From contig OY856410.1 of NCBI GenBank assembly GCA_963693085.1, positions 567,210,406 to 567,274,405 on the forward strand: DNA of 64,000 nt, written 5' to 3'. How positions within the stretch are numbered: position 1 is the stretch's first letter; each line of letters starts with the position of its first letter. The position numbers were made by a program, and so were the translations under genes. Shown here in pieces: positions 9,535 to 21,417 of this stretch. The DNA comes from Alisma plantago-aquatica (lineage: Eukaryota > Streptophyta > Magnoliopsida > Alismatales > Alismataceae). A model generated the notes under the pieces. The model made no database searches. It worked only from the letters and a program-made list of their open reading frames with translations, and had not been told where the DNA came from.

Positions 9535-11328
9535 TAGTTTCATAGAAATCATATGAGTAAACTAAATGATATAATTGAAATGACGGAAAGGGTAACTCCA
9601 CTAAAACTACATGTTTAAATATTTGAGATAGCTGATGCCCTCTATATTCTACTATATCACCTATATATACATTGAAATAGAGTTATGATGTTGTGGGTGT
9701 TAAAAATGTGACACATATTTATATATAATTTGAATAAATCAACTAATATTTGATAAGGCATATTCTTATACATATTTCTAGATTTTTAAATGGGAATTTA
9801 TGGAAATCCTAGATTATGACTATAACTTCAATTTAGATAAGATGTATGGTAATAAACACAAAGTTTAATCTCTAGTAAAGATGAAGCAACACTAGTGTAT
9901 TCAATATATGTACCATTATAAAGGAAATTTAATATAATGATATTCATGTCCAATGGAAATCAGAATATGAGAGTAAGATACATTAAAGAAGGTTTCTTAT
10001 ATAAACATAATAATGAACCACCTTGAACTTATGTAGTGAAGTATAATTCTAGAAAAACAATGATATCAAATTGCGATAGAAATTTTTATTAAGGAGAGAA
10101 CCTTGATTACAGATATTAACAAAGTATAACTGGAACCATCATTATACAATCTTCAGTAATAAGTATACGTTATCCCTAAAACCCTAACCTGAAATTAAGA
10201 GGTGAAACTAGGTTTAGATATACCTTCGATCATGAATGGATAATTGTGGATTAAATATGTGTATAAAACATTTTGAGGTCATGAAGGATGAATTGTGAAG
10301 TTCACCATAGAGATATGGATAGTTATGAAGATAAGGTATGTATTCCTCCCTATTCATAACTAAGCATTATATGATTAAATGTTCCCATAATGAGGTAGCT
10401 TTTGAAATAATTGCTCTTATTCCATTTGTTGGACAAATCATGTACTTTCAATTGTGACTTATTATATTCTTATGAAATTACTATTATCATGTTGAGTTGG
10501 GTCATTGACCCCACCTGTATTGCACTTTAATCATGCCACATATGTTTGTGAAAGGTGTATCTTGGCGATCTATTTATGCATGTTAGATAATTTGACTAGT
10601 TTAACTATCGTAGATGATTATGGATAACCATTAGGGTATGCTTTTCTACCCGGAGTTTGCTTTTCTACCCTTATATATATAGTGTCATGCTTTTCAGCCT
10701 AGGGTGTGCTTTTCCACCCATTTTACTTAGGCCAATGACTTAGTGGTTTCATGGCCCTACTATAGTTACTTTAGTCAAATATATTGACATGCAAATATTT
10801 ATGTGATTGTAATGTTGATAATGGCAAGAAATGTGATATTAACTATTTGATTATACTGCCTCATTCTTTTGGAAATTCTTTCTTTTGTTAATTCTCATTG
10901 AAACTTACCTAGATTTAATGGCCCCCTTTTTATGAGAATATCTTACTTTATTTCAAAATAATTAATACCCTAGTTAATCTTTTAATGTACATACTCAACT
11001 TTTTTTGATTCATATCTTGTTTTCCTATTTTTTTGGGTGTTCCCTCCACCCAGGTGTATGTGCTTTATAGGGAAGAGACTCAGGAGGATCGTGAGCTCAT
11101 TGGTGAACTTAAGGACTGATTGAGATAGCCTTTTTACCCTCTACATATCGGCTTATATCTATATAGATGTAACCTTTTGATTTTATGTACCACCCTTAGG
11201 GTGAGAAAGTTTATGTATATAGAAACATTTAGAAACTTTGTAAATAGTTATGTTTTCCTCTTCTTAAATATTTCATGGCTCATGTTTGTACCATTGAGTG
11301 GGCCCACTATCAGGCCCCACAGTTTACA

Positions 11329-12240
11329 AGGTAAGTGAGGTAAGCTTGCATGATTTATCCAAAGAAACTCTTATTGATATGTTAAATGCTTCCCGTTCCT
11401 CTTATTCTGAATGCATATCTAAAAAGAAGAGGTTAAGGAAGATCATATATGATTTGTATGCTAAAATGGATATTCTTTATAAAAATGAGAAGTTGCATAT
11501 TGATAGAATTGATTCCTTGCAAGGGAAATTTCTTGATCTTGAGCTCCAATACAATGCAGTTGAAGTAAGGAATGTCATCTACCTTAAGTAGATCATCAGT
11601 CTTATGGAAGAAAAACAAGACCTAGTAGATGAGCTTGCTTTACTTAAACTAAAAATGTTGTTCTTAAGCACGCTTGTGATGCACTAAGAATCTAAATAGA
11701 ATTGATCTTGATGAGCTTGTTATGGTTAGAACTAAAAATGCTAGATTGCTTTCTCAAGTTATTGATCTCTCTTCTAGACCTATATTGCCTAGTCATGAAG
11801 TTGCTAGTCTTACTTTAGAAAAAGATTCTTATTACTAAAGCCCTCTATTTGGAGGCTGACTTCATGTATAAGATGATCTTGCTAGCTTATATTCTATTGT
11901 CATTACTCTTAGTGATGATAATCACAAACTAAGAGCTTCCTTGTAGAAATTCCTCAGTGGAAAAAAAACCCTAAATGAAGTTCTAGATTAGTCTACCAAA
12001 CAAGTTGGCACAAGTGGTTTGGGATATGTAGGGGGAACTCCAAAGAGCAAGATCAAGGGAAAGTGTAAGAAAAAGAGCAAGGGACCTCCTATCTTCCATT
12101 GAGAGTCTTGTGGATCTAAGGACCCTATGGTTTGTGTGCATTGCAAGAGAGATGACTATACTCTACTTATTATCCTTATAAAGAGAAGGGGACCAACCCA
12201 AAGATGAAATGGGTACCCAAGATAACACCGGATCCCAAGG
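11329..12240 (+). pseudogene. SIRE-like gag, second part, and gag-pol linker
   Basis: After the insertion the frame resumes with SEVSLHDLSKETLIDML and a lysine-rich, probably coiled region (about 11340-11590). Stops appear at 11589 and repeatedly to 12000. Near 12050-12160 a lysine-rich KIKGKCKKKSKG stretch and a VCVHCKRDDY segment precede the protease. This matches the long SIRE gag tail that joins gag to protease. It is not functional. Confidence 0.75.
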
Positions 12241-12660
12241 TTTGAGTTTGAGAACTGACATCTTCCTTTCTTGTAGGTAAAAGGAAAATGGATTGTTGAT
12301 AGTGGCTTCTCAAAGCACATGATGGGTGAAATCAGCCATTTCAATCAATTCATAATAAGGAAAGGAGGGTCAGTTACATTTGGTGACAACAACAAGGGTA
12401 AGGAGATATGTGAGGGTGATGTAGGTGATTCACTTTGCATCAAGAATCTACTTCTTGTGGATGGTCTACATCACAAATGAATAAGTGTTAGTCGACTTTG
12501 TGATAATGGTTATCTTGTTCTTTTTACCTCACTTGAATTCTTGCTTCTAGATTCCCTTTCCTACAATGTTATATATAAGGGAACTTGAAATGGTAATATC
12601 TATATTATTGTGCTTGACTCTATTAATCCTATTGTTGGTAGATGTCTAGTTGCTAATTAG
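12241..12660 (+). pseudogene. SIRE-like Copia protease
   Basis: Aspartic protease of the element, which cuts the polyprotein. WIVDSGFSKHM at about 12290-12322 is the active-site block (family pattern W-x-x-DSG-x-S-x-HM), with the catalytic DSG intact. It is followed by VTFGDNNKGK and LCIKNLLLVDGL. A TGA just after GLHHK (12478) and later stops break it. Confidence 0.85.
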
Positions 12661-13580
12661 AATGATATTTCTTTATGGAACCATAGGCTTGGTGATGTAA
12701 ATATGCATCAATTAAAGAAGTTGAGAAAAAAGGATCTGGTAAAGGGACTTCCTAAATTGGATTTTGAAAAGGATAAGGAATGCCAACCTTGTACCCAAGG
12801 AAAGAAAACCAAATCCTCCTTTAAATCCAAAGGTGTCCTTATAACCAAAAGGGTTCTTGAGATTCTTCACATTTATCTATTTGGACAAATGCATACACAA
12901 TCACTTTGTGGTAGCAAGTACTGTCTTGTGATTGTCATTAACTTTTCTCTCTATACTTGAACTTTATTTCTTGTTTAAAAAAGTCATACTCTTGATGTTT
13001 TCTTGACTTTTTGCAAACGAGTTGAAAATGAAGTTTCTTCAGATCGTCTCTATCTATAGTGATCATGGGGGAGAGTTTGAAAATGACTTGTTTGAACATT
13101 TTTGTGAGGAATCCAGGTATGCACATAACTTTTCTTCACCTCAAACACCTCAACAAAATGGGGTTGTAGAGAGAAAGAATAAGTCACTATAGGAAATGGG
13201 TAGGACCATGCTTCTAGAGTATGACACTCCAAAGAGGTTTTGTGCTGAAGCTGTTAGTACTTCATGTTTAGCATAAAATAGGGTTTTTACTCATCCATCT
13301 TTGAAGAAAACCCCCTATGATCTACAATGTCGTAGAAAGCCTACCGTTTATTTGTTTCATGTTTTGGTTGTCCTTGTTTTGTTTTGAATACCAAGGATTC
13401 CCTCAACAAGTTTGACCCGAAGTCTAACAAGGCTTTCTTTCTTGGCTATAACACTACTAGAAAGGTTTATAGAGTATTTAGTATTATATTGTGTAAAGTA
13501 GAAGAATCTATGAAGGTTAGATTGTTGAGACTAACCCCTCTATTTCCAAGAATATTGTTAATGATGATGATGTAGATGAG
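12661..13580 (+). pseudogene. SIRE-like Copia integrase
   Basis: This enzyme would join element DNA to the host chromosome. The pre-integrase zinc block reads LWNHRLGDVNMHQLKKL then CQPCTQGKKTKSSFKSK (12677-12835). The first catalytic Asp position appears as Tyr (HIYLFGQ, family pattern HIDLFGP). The second is kept in SDHGGEFEN (about 13058) and the Glu in PQQNGVVERKN (about 13148). The C-terminal part, LNTKDSLNKFDPKSNKAFFL, is in the open frame at 13384-13575. Many stops lie between these blocks. Confidence 0.85.
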
Positions 13581-14810
13581 GTGATCCCTCACTTGAAAAA
13601 GTTCAACATTGTTGATAAAGGAAAGGATGTATTAGTTGATGAAGAAGATAAAGAGGAAGAAAAGAAGGAACCTACTCCCCACTTTGCAAAGCATCAACCT
13701 AAAGAGCTCATCATATGTAATCCTTTTAAAAGGGTGAATACGCAGGCTGCCTACAACAAAGAACAAGCAGATGGCACCTTCATCTCTCAACTTGATCCAA
13801 AGGATGTCAAAGAAGGTCTCAAGGATGATGAATGGATCCTAGCCATGCAAGAATAATTGGAATAGTTCGATAAGAACAGAGTGTGGACCTTAGTGCCAAG
13901 ACCAGTTGATAGAAACATCATTGGAACGAAGTGGGTCTATCGCAACAAGCTTGATGAAAGCAGAAAGAAACAAAGAAAGGTTAGTTACTCAAGTCTACAA
14001 CCAGTAAGAACGTATTAATTTTGATGAAACATATGCACATGTATATACACTTGAGTCAATTAGAATGTTGCCTACTTTTTCTAGTCATAATAATTTTCTA
14101 CTTTATCAAATGGATGTTAAAAGTGCATTTTTGAATGGTACAATTGAGGATGAAGTATATGTTGCTCAACCTACTGACTTTGAACATGAAAAATTGCCTA
14201 GACATGTTTATTTGTTACAAAGAGCTCCCAATGGACTCAAACAAGCACCTCGAGCTTGGTATGAGAAACTAAAGAACTTTTGCTAGACAATGGCTATATC
14301 ATGGGCAAATTTGATTCTACCTTGTTTTGTAAAACACACTTCTAAAAATTTCTTGATTATTAAAATATATGTTGATGATATTATCTTTGATGGAATTGAT
14401 CTTGATCTTTGCAAGGAGATTAGTGATCTTGTGCAGAGTGAGTTCGAGATGAGCATGATGGAGGAGCTTACTTTCTTCCTTGACTATCTAATCAAAAAAA
14501 CAAAAGGGGTGAACTTCATCAACCAAGGCAAGTATACAAATGAAATACTTAAGCATTTTGGTATGGAGAACACCAAGCCAATGGACAACCCCATGTCAAA
14601 CATTGCCAAGCTTGACAGTAATGAGCAAGGAGAAAATGTTAATGAGAAGCTTTATAGAGGTATGATTGGAAGTTTACTTTATTTAGCTGCCTCTAGACCT
14701 GATATAATGTTTAGTGTTGGATTGTGTGCTCACTTTGAATCAAGTCCAAGAAAATTACATCTCATAGCTGTTAAGAGGATTTTGAGGTATCTAGCCAAAA
14801 TCTAAAATTT
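13581..14810 (+). pseudogene. SIRE-like Copia reverse transcriptase
   Basis: RNA-directed DNA polymerase. An acidic linker (13581-13720) leads to DPKDVKEGLKDDEWILAMQE, then VWTLVPRPVDRNIIGTKWVY. The open frames at 14065-14286 and 14290-14805 carry QMDVKSAFLNGTIEDEVYVAQP, LKQAPRAWYEKL and the active-site block IYVDDIIF, whose two aspartates are intact. Later blocks are FGMENTKPMDNPM and YRGMIGSLLYLAASRPDIMF. A TAG at 14284-14286 separates the two frames, and stops and a shift occur near 13855-14030. Confidence 0.9.
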
Positions 14811-15339
14811 TGGACTATGGTATCCTCAGTCAAGGGACTTTACTCTTACTGCCTATAGTGATGCTAATTATGCAGGTTGTTTGATTAATAGAAAGTGCAC
14901 AAGTGGCACTTGATTCTATCTAGGATCATGCCTAATTTCTTGGTTCTCCAAGAAATAAAGCACTATGGCTCTTTCAACTACCGAGGCTGAAGACATTGCA
15001 ACTAGAATTTTTTGTGCCCAAGTCCTATGGTTGAAGCAAATGCTCCAAGACTTTAACATTCATTTTGATGCTTCTCCTATGTATTGTGATAATACCAATG
15101 CAATTAACCTTAACCTATCTTACAATCCTATATTGCATAGTAGACATAAACATATAGAGGTTCGTCATTACTTTCTTTGTGACCACATTGACAAGAAGGA
15201 TATTTATATCATGCATGTGGACACGGAAAGTCAGCTTGCGAACATTTTCACTAAACCTCTAGCTAGAGAGAAATTTACGTTCATTAGATCAAAATTGCTC
15301 GTGACTGCTCTTGATGATATAGACATGCAATCTAGCTAG
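14811..15339 (+). pseudogene. SIRE-like Copia RNase H
   Basis: It degrades the RNA template. AYSDANYAGCLINRKCTSG reads at about 14850-14906, and the 124-residue open frame at 14965-15339 continues with ALSTTEAEDIATRIFCAQVL, MYCDNTNAINL, HSRHKHIEVRHYF and LANIFTKPLAREKF. The family usually has EAEY; here Tyr is Asp. Stops precede the open frame. This is the end of pol. Confidence 0.88.
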
Positions 15340-16050
15340 ATGTTATCATACCTTGATGTTTCTTATTCTTATTTGATCATGTTTTTGCTTGAATGTGCTA
15401 GAGTGCCAAGTTTTGATGCGTTGTTTTGCTTTTTTTCAGGTATTTTTTCACAAATCAATGTTTAATAGCAAAATAGTACCTTATGATGAGTGAAATGTGC
15501 CTAAATATGTCTAACTTACATCATAGGCTAGAAAACTAAGTTTTTTAGCACTCTTGAGGCTTAGAATTGAATATGTTTTATTTAGGGATAGACTGTTTGT
15601 CAGTCAAGTTTTGCCTAGTATAGATGAGGCTGAACTTTTTTGCACATTTGTTTGAGTTTGTCTGACACAAAACTCGACCAATGGCGGAGCTAGAACAAAC
15701 TTAAATAGGGTATCAACTAACCTTTCTCCCTCTCAAATAGAGAGAGAAAATCGACCGATTCCTCTCCTCCAACATTCCTCCTCGAACCCTATCCCTAGAA
15801 CTTCCTCTCCCACACCTTCCTAACCCCGTCTAGCCCTCTTTGACCTCCCTATCCATGACCTAGGTGTTGTGGCGACCTTGGGCTTGCATTTTCAGTATTC
15901 TTTGGTAATACTTTCTTATTATCCTGACGTATATGACCTTTAATCAACAAAAAGGGTCCACCCCAGTTGGAGCTCGATATTCCTCTATAGTTGCTCACCA
16001 TATCTCCTTTGATGGCACCTCTTTTAGATCCACACAAGTTGTGACTAGGT
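15340..16050 (+). other. Spacer between pol and the envelope-like region
   Basis: AT-rich 3' region of the SIRE-like element. A TTTTTTCAG tract near 15430-15440 could be a splice acceptor, but that is only a look-alike. The sequence GTTTTGCCTAGTATAGATG and others here show no coding domain. Confidence 0.5.
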
Positions 16051-17572
16051 ATAAGGAAATCCTTCCTTCCACTCCCTTTCCTTTTTAGTCTTTGTTTGAG
16101 CCTCGTCTCACTATGAATGAGGTAATAAAAAAGGTTGCTATGGTGTTTAAGTTACATCATTTGATTGCCTTGTGCATAGAGCGTCCATGCTATGACAATT
16201 CCATGTCAAGCATAAAGGTTGTCCAAGAATTCTACGCCAACCTCACTTGGAACTACAACACACTTGTCATACCATCTGATACCCAAGTAGTTTTGAACTC
16301 TATGATTTCCAGAACCAAGATAACTATTTCTAAAGATTCTTTGAATTCTTATTTCTCTAGTTCTTCCATCGTCAGTTCTTGGGTGGATTCTTATCCTGGA
16401 CAGTGAGATTTGTTGAACTCTGAGGGTTTCTACAAGAGTTTTGAACCTGAGATTACTCTTCCTGATGTCTGCAAGACCTTGAAGAAACCTGACATCCCAT
16501 ATAAGAAGAAGCCAACCCTACCCTCATGTTCCCTTTATGTCAAGACTAGACTGATTTCCCTAGTAGTCAACTACAATGTTCATCCCAAGACAAACCAAAC
16601 TAAAATTGCAAAGAATACTCCCGCAATCAAGTTTTGTTTGATCAAAGGTTTTGGAGTTAAGTGTGCTCACAACATTCTACATCATATGACCTTCTTTGAC
16701 TCTAGGAAGAACACCTCTAACACTCATCTCCCATACCCAAACCTGATCTATGGTGTGTTTTCTCATCATAGTGGAAAATCTCTCTTTAATGATCTTGGTT
16801 ACAAGCCAAGTCATAGAGGAGTTTGCATTAATGAGACAACCATCTAAAAGATCTTTTTGCCTACCTATTATACCACACTACGTGCCTTTACATCTACCTT
16901 TACCCAGGCTCCTCCACCACATCCACCTCCCTGACCTGACCGGACCTCATTTACTATCTCCAATGAAACCCTTATGGTTATCTGATGCATCAATAGGAGT
17001 ACAACCTTTAGGTTCAGGATCATCTCAACCAGGACCTTTGCCAAATTATGTCTACCATGAACTTGCCCTGTAGCCATCCCTACCCCTCCTACCAGCCCTA
17101 TCCAGCTACTAAATATGCCTCTTATGTATACAATCAGTTCTACCCTGACCCACCACCTTCTGCTTCCATTGCACCCCCTGCTACCTTTGATGGTCGACCT
17201 GTGCTACCCCTATTGGTGTTGTTGTTCTTCTGTTGGCTCCTGCATGTTTTCCTAACTATCACTTTGCTTGATGGATATGATGGAGTGTCCACTCCCACCT
17301 TTCAGCAAGCCACTACTTTACATGCTTGTGGCATGTCCTGGGATGAGCAGTTTGCCAAGTGGCATCGTGCTCCTTTTTCTAGAACTCCTACTGATGATGA
17401 TATGCCTGATCAGGCTGCTGAGGATGAGGCTGATGATGTAGAGGAAACTAAGGATCATGATGATAGTTTTGAGGATGGTTCTAATTTTGATGGTTTTTCT
17501 GGTTCTTTCGGTGATGATGGTGAGGCTACCACTACTAGTGATGCACCATCTGGTGATGATGAGGATTATTAG
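16051..17572 (+). pseudogene. SIRE envelope-like / 3' ORF remnant
   Basis: SIRE elements often carry an extra open frame after pol, described as envelope-like; its role is unproven. Here one frame reads 16092-16406 (SIKVVQEFYANLTWNY and later IVSSWVDSYPG) and, after a single TGA, 16410-16847 (YVKTRLISLVVNYNVHP, LPYPNLIYGVF). A proline-rich stretch follows (PPPHPPP). After frame changes, 17048-17572 holds a hydrophobic span (LPLLVLLFFCWLLHVFL) and then a strongly acidic tail rich in Asp, Glu and Ser. At least one stop and two frame changes mean it is broken. Confidence 0.7.
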
Positions 17573-18342
17573 ACCAAGGACAAGGATGATGAGGATAGAG
17601 TTGATGCAATATATGTCATAGATGTTTAGTTCTATAGTTTTTAGAGTGGTCAAATATATATCTTTTTGTAGACTATCATGTACTAGACATTTGGGCATTA
17701 TGTATCTGAGGCATACTATTTTTATCATCTCATCATTTTTTATTGGCTTGTAGTTCTTGTTTTGAGAGGATATGATTAATGTTGTAATCTTAATCTTATA
17801 TACCTTAACTCCTTGATTGACCATATCTTATGAATTCTTGGCATGCTATCCCATATTTTGTTATGAATCTAGTTTGCTTGTTTCTCTCTACTTTATCGAT
17901 GTTTTGTGCTTTGATGGTTGTTTATGTTGTTTGTGACTGTGGAGAAGACCTGCTTTGTATGTATCTTCTACCCCTTCCTTTTTTATAATGCCAAGATGGA
18001 GAGATAGAATTGAACTCACAATATTGTTTTATTTCTTATATGGAGAAGTGGCTCTTCCTTATTGGTTTTATTGTCTATGTGATCCTTTTCTATTCTTATA
18101 TCTTAAATATTATATGACTTTCTAGTGGACTATGTAGTGTATATATGTGCTATGGTTGTTTGTGGAAAAACTAACCGTGCAGGTAAAAGTAAGCATGAAT
18201 TTAGAGGGAGCAATTCACATCTTTCAATCATGAATCCCCTTTCAGTTCATGAGGTAAATGTTTAGCTCTCACATCCTACTCAAAGGTAAAAGGTTAACTT
18301 TCATATCCTTTTCAATATGTTGAGGAATGTTTTGTCATTGTC
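17573..18342 (+). other. 3' non-coding region of the SIRE-like element
   Basis: T-rich DNA between the 3' ORF remnant and the polypurine tract. I see no gene or structured repeat. Confidence 0.5.
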
Positions 18343-18356
18343 AAAAAGGGGGAGAA
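18343..18356 (+). other. Polypurine tract of the SIRE-like element
   Basis: AAAAAGGGGGAGAA directly precedes the 3' LTR, as required for priming the second DNA strand. Confidence 0.85.
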
Positions 18357-18629
18357 TATTGACTTAAGTGTTACACATTGTCCATATTTGATAATGACTT
18401 AACCATTCCATTCATATGTATCCAATATGTGTGCTTGAGATTTATTTCAAGCATTAGGTATATGAAAAGGATCAAATTCATCAAGCCTTATCTTGATCTG
18501 ATTTCAAGTCAAAGTCATGCAAATGCACTTTTCTAGAAAACACCCTAAATCCCTTAGGACGATTTTTTTAAGCATTTGTATTGATGTAATGACTTGTAAA
18601 TAAGATGAGAAATACTCAGGAGCCCTTAT

Positions 18630-19283
18630 CGATCAATGATTTCTTTCAAGACAGAGGCGAGGGACAACAACCAGTGTCGGTGGATGATGTTATGTTGGAC
18701 CATTCACCCTATGATCAAACAAAATGCTGAGAGAGTCCCTGTTGGAAGGCAAATAAGAGATCCAGTTCTGTCCACTTGTGGTGTGCATGACCCGAACAAA
18801 GAGATGTCTAGCCAATCATAGGAGTTGTTGCACAACATGTAGGGGTTTAGGAAAGAGAAGAACTCTAGAGTGGAAAATCAACTCCCAAAGATGAGTGCGG
18901 GATATGGTCTTGCTTCTCATCTAAAAAAGTCTCCAGTAATCCATTCCACTACTTGCTTTCCACTATATTTGGATGGCTCAGTCCTAATGAGATGAGACTT
19001 CTCGAACTAATACGCTATTTCAATGTGTCTTGTTCTGGTTTCCCAATATGGGCTATTGAGGTCTTGTAGATCCTTTGAATAAGTCCTAATAGGAATGGAA
19101 AAGGGAGAACTGGGTGGGTTCAAGGCTCATGAAAATTCATTTGTAAGAGAAAAACATGCTAAAAGCCCCATTTGTAGGGAAAATCCAAATCGATTAATGG
19201 GAGACTTGAGCAGCATGACTCTGCTTTGATGTCGGTTTCTATTTTTGTAATTGGAAGGTTCGGGAAAATCCAAATCAATTCAA
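18630..19283. other. Unrelated segment replacing part of the SIRE 3' LTR
   Basis: The 5' LTR and the solo LTR agree with each other across this interval, but the 3' LTR does not. The plus strand contains a short protein-like stretch (SINDFFQDRGEGQQPVSVDD at about 18630-18690), followed by frames with stops. GGAAAATCCAAATC occurs twice near its end (about 19178 and 19263). It may be a captured gene scrap or a gene-conversion tract; I do not recognise it. Confidence 0.4.
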
Positions 19284-19956
19284 AATGGCTAGTTTTTGTT
19301 TCTTAGTGCTCCTACCCTCCAATTGACACCCCAACTATAAATAGGACCTCTTGGAGTTCATTACAAGGTTTCTCATTCATTCCATTCAAGCTCCTTGCTA
19401 TAATTGAGTGCATCCAATTATTTGAGCCCCTTTCTCTCTATTATTTACACTTCATTTCATCCATATGATTGAGACATGATTTATGTGACAGAGCTACTTC
19501 ATTGTATGCTTGTAAAGCTCTCAAAGCTTCTATATTCCCAACCCATTTCTTCAAGATCAAGTTGGGGATATCTTCTCCAAGTGAAGGAGAAGGTGCAAGA
19601 TTCTTCAATCTATAGAAGGAGGTACAAAAAGCTTCTCCATGTGAAGGAGGAGGACAAGGCTAAAGATCTGGGAGTAGAGTGGTAAATTCGTCAAGGTTGA
19701 AGACTCATTGCAAAGAGGGGATCTCCTTGGCGAAGGAGTCTAGTTTCTTACAAGAGTGGGTAAGACCTTGGTGAGGTAGAAGACTCTAGCTCTAGATAGG
19801 TAAGACCCTGGTTGTTGGCTCCCTTGACCTTAAAGGGAAGCTGGGTATTCTTGTCCCAGAAAAGGAAGGCCATTTGTATGTTTTATAATAAAATATAAGT
19901 AATTATATTTTGCGGGCCGCAGACAAATGGGTCATGGACGGGGTGAAAGAGGGTGA

Positions 19957-21417
19957 GGGAGAGGGCGATCGTCGAGCGGTAGAGGGGGAAGAGGTTGTGC
20001 TGTCGAGTCCCAGACTCCTCCATTCTGCCAATCGGGGGCAGATGGAGAGATAGGAACACCTTTCGCTGAGGTTTTGCCGAAGGAGGAAACGCCCAATGAG
20101 CCCGCCGCTATCCCCTCAAAACCCCCGTCTAGTGGATCTCCTGCGTCGTCGTCTTCCTCAAGAGTTGCTGACTGGTTGGTGTCTAGCAGGCAGGGGCGAG
20201 GTGAGATCGATGATGGCTTGATGGAGTATATCGAGCCCATTGTCAAAGATGGTCATCGATGCACCTCCATTTCAAGCCATGACTTCTTGAACCATGACTG
20301 GAGTGAGTATGTCTCGATCTGTTTCGTTGGAAGGAAGCCGTATGGCAGACAGATCACGGGATGGATTCGTCGGCTATGGAGACCAAGCAGTTCCATTGAG
20401 ATCGTGTCCGAGGAAAGGGAGGGCTACATCGTCCGGATGCCGTCTAGTAGTGAAAGAGATAGGGTGCTTGATGAAGCACCGTGGTTCAGTGATGGGTCTC
20501 TGATTGTGGCCCATGCATGGAATCCATGTGCTTTGCTCCAACCTCTCTCCTTCTCGCAGGTACCGGTGTGGTTTAGGATTGAAAACCCTAGATTTCCTTG
20601 GACGCGCAGACACATAGCCAGTGTTGCAAGCACAATCGGCAGACCTGTTGATTTGGATGACCGCTCGGTTGCTGCTGGTTGCCTCGACGCCGCCCAGGTA
20701 TGTATTCAAATGAACTGTGAGGAAAATTTCCCAAACGATACTGTGGTTGAAGTGGATTCGAAGCCCAAATATCTGAAGATTGAGGTGGTATCTAAACCAG
20801 TGACCTGCCCCAGTTCCAAGAGGTTTGGGCATACTGCCTCTTCCTGTTCTTCGAGGATGCGCAAGCCCCCGCCGGAGAAGGATTTACAAATTCAGTTGGG
20901 GAAGACCTCTGGTGTTCGACATAATGCCAAGGTGAGTTCCAAGGAAGCTTCCAAGGATGGTCAAGTAGCTACTGTTCAGAAAGAGGGCAATGCTTGTTTG
21001 GAGGCAGCGGATGAAGACCTGCTTGATGTATTAGCTCAACAGGTTAGAGCTGTCATCATCTCTGAAGCGGTTAAGCAAAAACCTCAATCCCCTTCTCCTT
21101 TCCCAGAGCTTGAGATGATTGGGACCTCCCCGGTGGTCAACGTCGGGAGTCTTAATCTGGATTGGGAACTAGAATTGAGTAAGAGGAGTAGAGGGGAGTC
21201 GAGCTCGTCCTCGTGGAAGATTAACAGAGTTTGGAACAACAGTGGATTTTCTGTGGATTTCCCATTGGAGAAGGAGCATCTGTTCGATGAGGATGAATCC
21301 AAAATGGATTCAAATTCGGAATTGGTGCTAGATCCTTGGGAGGCTGAATCACTGGAGTTCAGTAATTATAGGCCTAGTAGGGGAAAAAAATCCCCTAAGA
21401 AGAGGAAGAATGGCTGA
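19957..21417 (+). CDS. LINE ORF1-type protein (DUF4283-like, degenerate zinc knuckle)
   Basis: The frame is open from 19957 to the TGA at 21415-21417 but has no in-frame ATG before about 20221 (LMEYIEP). An ATG at 19934 (MDGVKEGEG) is in another frame that would need a shift near 20030 to join, so the start is probably broken. The N-terminal 60 residues are Ser/Pro-rich. The next 190 residues have the DUF4283 pattern of plant LINE ORF1 RNA-binding proteins: GRQITGWIRRLW, EGYIVRMPSSSERDRVL, PVWFRIENPRFPW and IGRPVDLDD. Then comes CPSSKRFGHTASSC, a CCHC knuckle whose second Cys is Ser. The C-terminus is acidic, then ends in a basic RGKKSPKKRK tail. The reading frame is surprisingly long for a dead insertion. 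Confidence 0.7.
   Translation, partial: GRGRSSSGRGGRGCAVESQTPPFCQSGADGEIGTPFAEVLPKEETPNEPAAIPSKPPSSGSPASSSSSRVADWLVSSRQGRGEIDDGLMEYIEPIVKDGHRCTSISSHDFLNHDWSEYVSICFVGRKPYGRQITGWIRRLWRPSSSIEIVSEEREGYIVRMPSSSERDRVLDEAPWFSDGSLIVAHAWNPCALLQPLSFSQVPVWFRIENPRFPWTRRHIASVASTIGRPVDLDDRSVAAGCLDAAQVCIQMNCEENFPNDTVVEVDSKPKYLKIEVVSKPVTCPSSKRFGHTASSCSSRMRKPPPEKDLQIQLGKTSGVRHNAKVSSKEASKDGQVATVQKEGNACLEAADEDLLDVLAQQVRAVIISEAVKQKPQSPSPFPELEMIGTSPVVNVGSLNLDWELELSKRSRGESSSSSWKINRVWNNSGFSVDFPLEKEHLFDEDESKMDSNSELVLDPWEAESLEFSNYRPSRGKKSPKKRKNG

Larger units (their letters stand above)
7546..11328. mobile_element. 3.8 kb LTR-like insertion in the SIRE gag
   Basis: The insertion starts TGTAACATACC and ends GTTTACA. 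It is flanked by the perfect 5-bp duplication AGGTA (7541-7545 and 11329-11333), and removing it restores the gag frame. I see no gag or pol domain and no second copy of either end inside, so it is either a very long solo LTR or a non-autonomous LTR element. It includes a C-rich tract (about 8130-9340), a 26-bp retroposon stub (9496-9521) and a segment with repeated TGCTTTTC(T/C)ACCC motifs (10637-10720) next to a TATATATA run. Orientation is unknown. Confidence 0.7.
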
